Program-made: the position numbers and the translations under genes
In this document: piece by piece, positions 41,414 to 43,246 of the stretch
Position numbering within the stretch: position 1 is the first letter of the stretch
Layout: each line of letters opens with the position of its first letter
The notes under the pieces: model-generated
What the model was told of the DNA's origin: nothing
Database searches by the model: none
The model's input: the letters and a program-made list of their open reading frames with translations, nothing else
Source: an uncultured Elusimicrobia bacterium
Lineage (GTDB): Bacteria > Elusimicrobiota > Elusimicrobia > Elusimicrobiales > UBA9959
DNA: 43,246 bases
NCBI GenBank assembly: GCA_903873295.1
Contig: CAIQNV010000030.1
Coordinates: forward strand, 1 to 43,246
Reading direction: 5' to 3'

Positions 41414-42691
41414 TCACTCCTGGCCGGGCCCCGCTTTGGAGGCGGCGGCGAAATAATCCAGATTTTCTTTATAGTAGTCCTTTTTGCCCGGCTCGGTTTC
41501 AGCCGCATATTTTTTCGCGTAATAAACCATGGCCTTCGGATACGTGGAATCTTTTAGTTCCGCCAGGTCCTCCGGGAAAGGGCGCCCGGTGGAGGAGCAC
41601 GCTTTTTCAAGCGACTTTAAATGCTGGCTCAACACCTCTATGCCCATCTGTTTGGAATTGTCCCTCACAAAGGAGGCCGCCTCCAGTATGGCCAGCGCGC
41701 CGCTCGTTTTAAGAGAATTAAGCACTTCCGGGTCAAGCTCATAACTGGCCGAGTTTACGTCGGCCACGGCCAGACAGTCCAGCGCGAGCGGGTAATTTTT
41801 CTCCTTCAGGGCTATCGAGCCGACGAAAAGCAGCGCGTCCGCGCTGAAAGGCGGCCAGCGGGTTTTATAAAAATCAGACAGGAACCCGGCGTACTCGGCC
41901 TTTTCCTTCTGGAGCCTGGCCAGCGAAACCCCGTTCCGCACATAATTCTTCACTTCTCCGGAAGCGTAGGCGAAGATCTTCGAGTCGGCCTCCCGGTTCT
42001 TCTGTATTGTCTCGGCCTTCTCAAGGCTGAGGTAGCCGCCCAGCTGCTCCTCGTAATATTTGCGTATCTTCTCTTTGTAGCGGTCCATGTCCAGCGACAG
42101 CGTGAAATAGCTGGCGAAAACAGTTTCCGTGTAAAGGTCGGTGTAGGCGCCGCGGATAAAGCTCTTCAGCAGGGCGGGGTCGGCTTTCATGCGCTCGTGC
42201 ACGTAGATATCCTCGGTAAGGTAAGCCTCGTATTCAAACTCGAGCGGATTGGCGCCGGCGTCCTGCCGATATTCCGGGTAGAGGTAGCACTGTGCGGCAT
42301 GCACCAGCTCGTGGAGGTAGATCGGGTTAGAGTACTTCACCAGCTCCGCGCGGACTTTTTTATTGCTCCACAGAACCTCCACCACCCGGCCGTCCTTAAA
42401 GCCCTTGGCCTCGAACAACTTCAGAATAAATCTGGAATTAAAATAGACCGCGTTTTTTTCCGGGTCGAACCAGGCGAAGCAGGGAGAAGCGTCGCGCCGG
42501 ACCAGCACGCGCAGATCGGAATAGCTTTTTATCTTTTCAAGCCTGCCGTAAAGCTCCCTGCCCGCGGGCACGGAGCGAAGCTGCGCCTCGAACTCTTTTT
42601 TCAACTTAGAGCTCAGCCGGGCGTCATACTGGTAAGCTCCGGCAAAAGCCGGCAGCAGCAGTACGGCCAGGAACGCGGGCAGACGCTTCAT
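41414..42691 (-). CDS. Exported HExxH metallopeptidase-like protein
   Basis: 425 residues with a Sec signal peptide (MKRLPAFLAVLLLPAFAGA). The zinc-site motif is IYLHELVHAAQCY (H127, E128, H131), followed ~20 residues later by LEFEYEAYLTED, which could supply the third ligand as in gluzincins. The rest is helical, with no other recognised domain. The ATG at 42691 is the one giving a signal peptide; a frame to 42799 is discarded. Family not identified; it could be a peptidase or a non-catalytic relative. Confidence 0.72.
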   Translation of the reverse strand: MKRLPAFLAVLLLPAFAGAYQYDARLSSKLKKEFEAQLRSVPAGRELYGRLEKIKSYSDLRVLVRRDASPCFAWFDPEKNAVYFNSRFILKLFEAKGFKDGRVVEVLWSNKKVRAELVKYSNPIYLHELVHAAQCYLYPEYRQDAGANPLEFEYEAYLTEDIYVHERMKADPALLKSFIRGAYTDLYTETVFASYFTLSLDMDRYKEKIRKYYEEQLGGYLSLEKAETIQKNREADSKIFAYASGEVKNYVRNGVSLARLQKEKAEYAGFLSDFYKTRWPPFSADALLFVGSIALKEKNYPLALDCLAVADVNSASYELDPEVLNSLKTSGALAILEAASFVRDNSKQMGIEVLSQHLKSLEKACSSTGRPFPEDLAELKDSTYPKAMVYYAKKYAAETEPGKKDYYKENLDYFAAASKAGPGQE

Positions 42692-42780
42692 ATGGAATAT
42701 TATAGCCCAAATCCCGGGATAATCCGTAGCAGGATCTGTCCGCCTGACGGGCATGGCCCCGCCGCGGCACGAACGCATGT

Positions 42781-42807
42781 TTGACAAAGGCCGCGGCAAT
42801 GTATAAT
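42781..42807 (+). promoter_or_regulatory. Consensus sigma-70-type promoter of the YtxH-like gene
   Basis: A perfect TTGACA (42781-42786) and a perfect TATAAT (42802-42807) are separated by 15 bases, slightly short. A strong AGGAGG ribosome site precedes the ATG at 42846. Expected to be a highly expressed housekeeping promoter. Confidence 0.75.
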
Positions 42808-42845
42808 ATTATGTCAGCAGCAATTGATTTTAGCAGGAGGAACAT

Positions 42846-43067
42846 ATGTCTGAAAACAAAGGCGGAGAAATAATAGGCGCATTCCTGGTGGGCGGCCTCA
42901 TTGGCGCGGCCCTCGGAATACTGTTCGCCCCCAAAGCGGGAAAAGAAACCCGGGCGGAGCTCGGCGACTGGATGGAAGTGACCAAGGAAAAGGCCAAGGA
43001 AAAACTTGAGAAACTCGAAGAGGAAATAAAGCGCCGCAAAGACCAGCTGCTGAAGCACACGAATTAA
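42846..43067 (+). CDS. YtxH-like small membrane protein
   Basis: 73 residues: a glycine-rich membrane helix (IIGAFLVGGLIGAALGILFA) followed by the YtxH signature APKAGKETR and an amphipathic charged helix (KEKAKEKLEKLEEEIKRRK). YtxH-type proteins are stress-related in Firmicutes; role here unknown. It has a consensus promoter and terminator of its own. Confidence 0.85.
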   Translation: MSENKGGEIIGAFLVGGLIGAALGILFAPKAGKETRAELGDWMEVTKEKAKEKLEKLEEEIKRRKDQLLKHTN

Positions 43068-43088
43068 GAGCAGCGCGCTGAACGATCA

Positions 43089-43117
43089 AAAGCCCCGCGT
43101 CAAAACCGCGGGGCTTT
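43089..43117 (+). terminator. Rho-independent terminator of the YtxH-like gene
   Basis: An 11-bp stem (43089-43099 with 43107-43117) reads AAAGCCCCGCG and complement, followed by TTT and AT-rich sequence. Confidence 0.85.
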
Positions 43118-43144
43118 CAATTTATCCCCAAACCCGGGGCCTGA

Positions 43145-43246
43145 CGGAGGGGTGGCGAGGGTATGGGCCCGACGGGCACGGGGGCGGCCACACCGTGGCC
43201 GCCCCTCCTCTTTCGGGCTCGTCGCTTACGCAAGCCTCGCCCTCCG
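43145..43246. repeat. Large nested palindrome at the window edge
   Basis: The inner stem GGGGCGGCCAC (43181-43191) pairs perfectly with 43195-43205 across a 3-base loop. Outer arms CGGAGGGG and GGCGAGG (43145-43160) match CCTCGCC and CCTCCG (43235-43246). No coding frame is seen. It may continue beyond the window. Confidence 0.6.

Overview
The window is about 43 kb of GC-rich bacterial DNA, densely coded on both strands, with no integrase, transposase, CRISPR array or rRNA. The cell is probably an anaerobic or fermentative diderm: it has Lgt, a TlpA-like lipoprotein, periplasmic TPR and metallopeptidase proteins, the PssA/Psd phospholipid pair, GH57 glycogen metabolism and a bacterial microcompartment. 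The gene mix and the long coiled-coil signalling proteins would fit Elusimicrobiota or a neighbouring uncultured phylum. That placement is inference only; no marker gene here settles it.

Layout. (1) 1-6570: a gene tail, then a minus-strand signalling operon. It holds a 1112-residue coiled-coil protein, a short coiled-coil paralogue, a coiled-coil histidine kinase, and a receiver domain fused through a membrane helix to a propeller-like domain. (2) 6783-10165: tmk-holB-metG. (3) 10235-12300, minus: pssA and psd (phosphatidylethanolamine synthesis), then tRNA-Leu(UAA), whose 5' end is overlapped by an HNH endonuclease gene; a degenerate tRNA-Leu 5' half lies on the far side of the HNH gene. (4) 12478-15292, minus: YacP-like NYN protein, TlpA/DUF3738 lipoprotein, O-methyltransferase, secreted protein. 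(5) 15435-21634, plus: phosphohexomutase, enolase, FtsB-like protein, metallo-hydrolase, HAD phosphatase, lgt and an Rlu-type pseudouridine synthase. (6) 21726-23719, minus: GH57 branching enzyme with a DUF4912 protein. (7) 23835-28573: a threonine-dehydrogenase homologue that has lost its catalytic residues, facing a minus-strand operon acpS / acyl-CoA synthetase / ACP / Kbl-type alpha-oxoamine synthase. (8) 28645-31064: GH84 glycosidase and a TPR protein.

(9) 31084-41327, minus: a complete-looking microcompartment locus of the sugar-phosphate-utilising (SPU) kind. Reading with transcription: PLP aminotransferase, PduS-like RnfC-family flavo/Fe-S protein, PduT-like BMC-T, triose-phosphate isomerase, PduL, BMC-H, BMC-P, PduP/EutE-type aldehyde dehydrogenase, BMC-T, RpiB homologue, BMC-P, BMC-P, DeoC, BMC-H, and a small targeting-peptide protein. 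The inferred route is deoxyribose-5-phosphate to acetaldehyde plus glyceraldehyde-3-phosphate (DeoC), acetaldehyde to acetyl-CoA (aldehyde dehydrogenase), acetyl-CoA to acetyl-phosphate (PduL), and the triose into glycolysis through TpiA. No alcohol dehydrogenase is encoded in the locus, so PduS plus the Fe-S shell protein is the obvious route for NADH electrons. DeoC carries an unusual Cys-rich linker, and the RpiB homologue lacks the usual catalytic cysteine and anion-hole loop; these are the most novel points of the locus.

(10) 41414-43246: a HELVH metallopeptidase-like exported protein, a YtxH-like small protein behind a consensus promoter, and a large palindrome at the window edge. No stretch longer than 300 bases lacks a gene.
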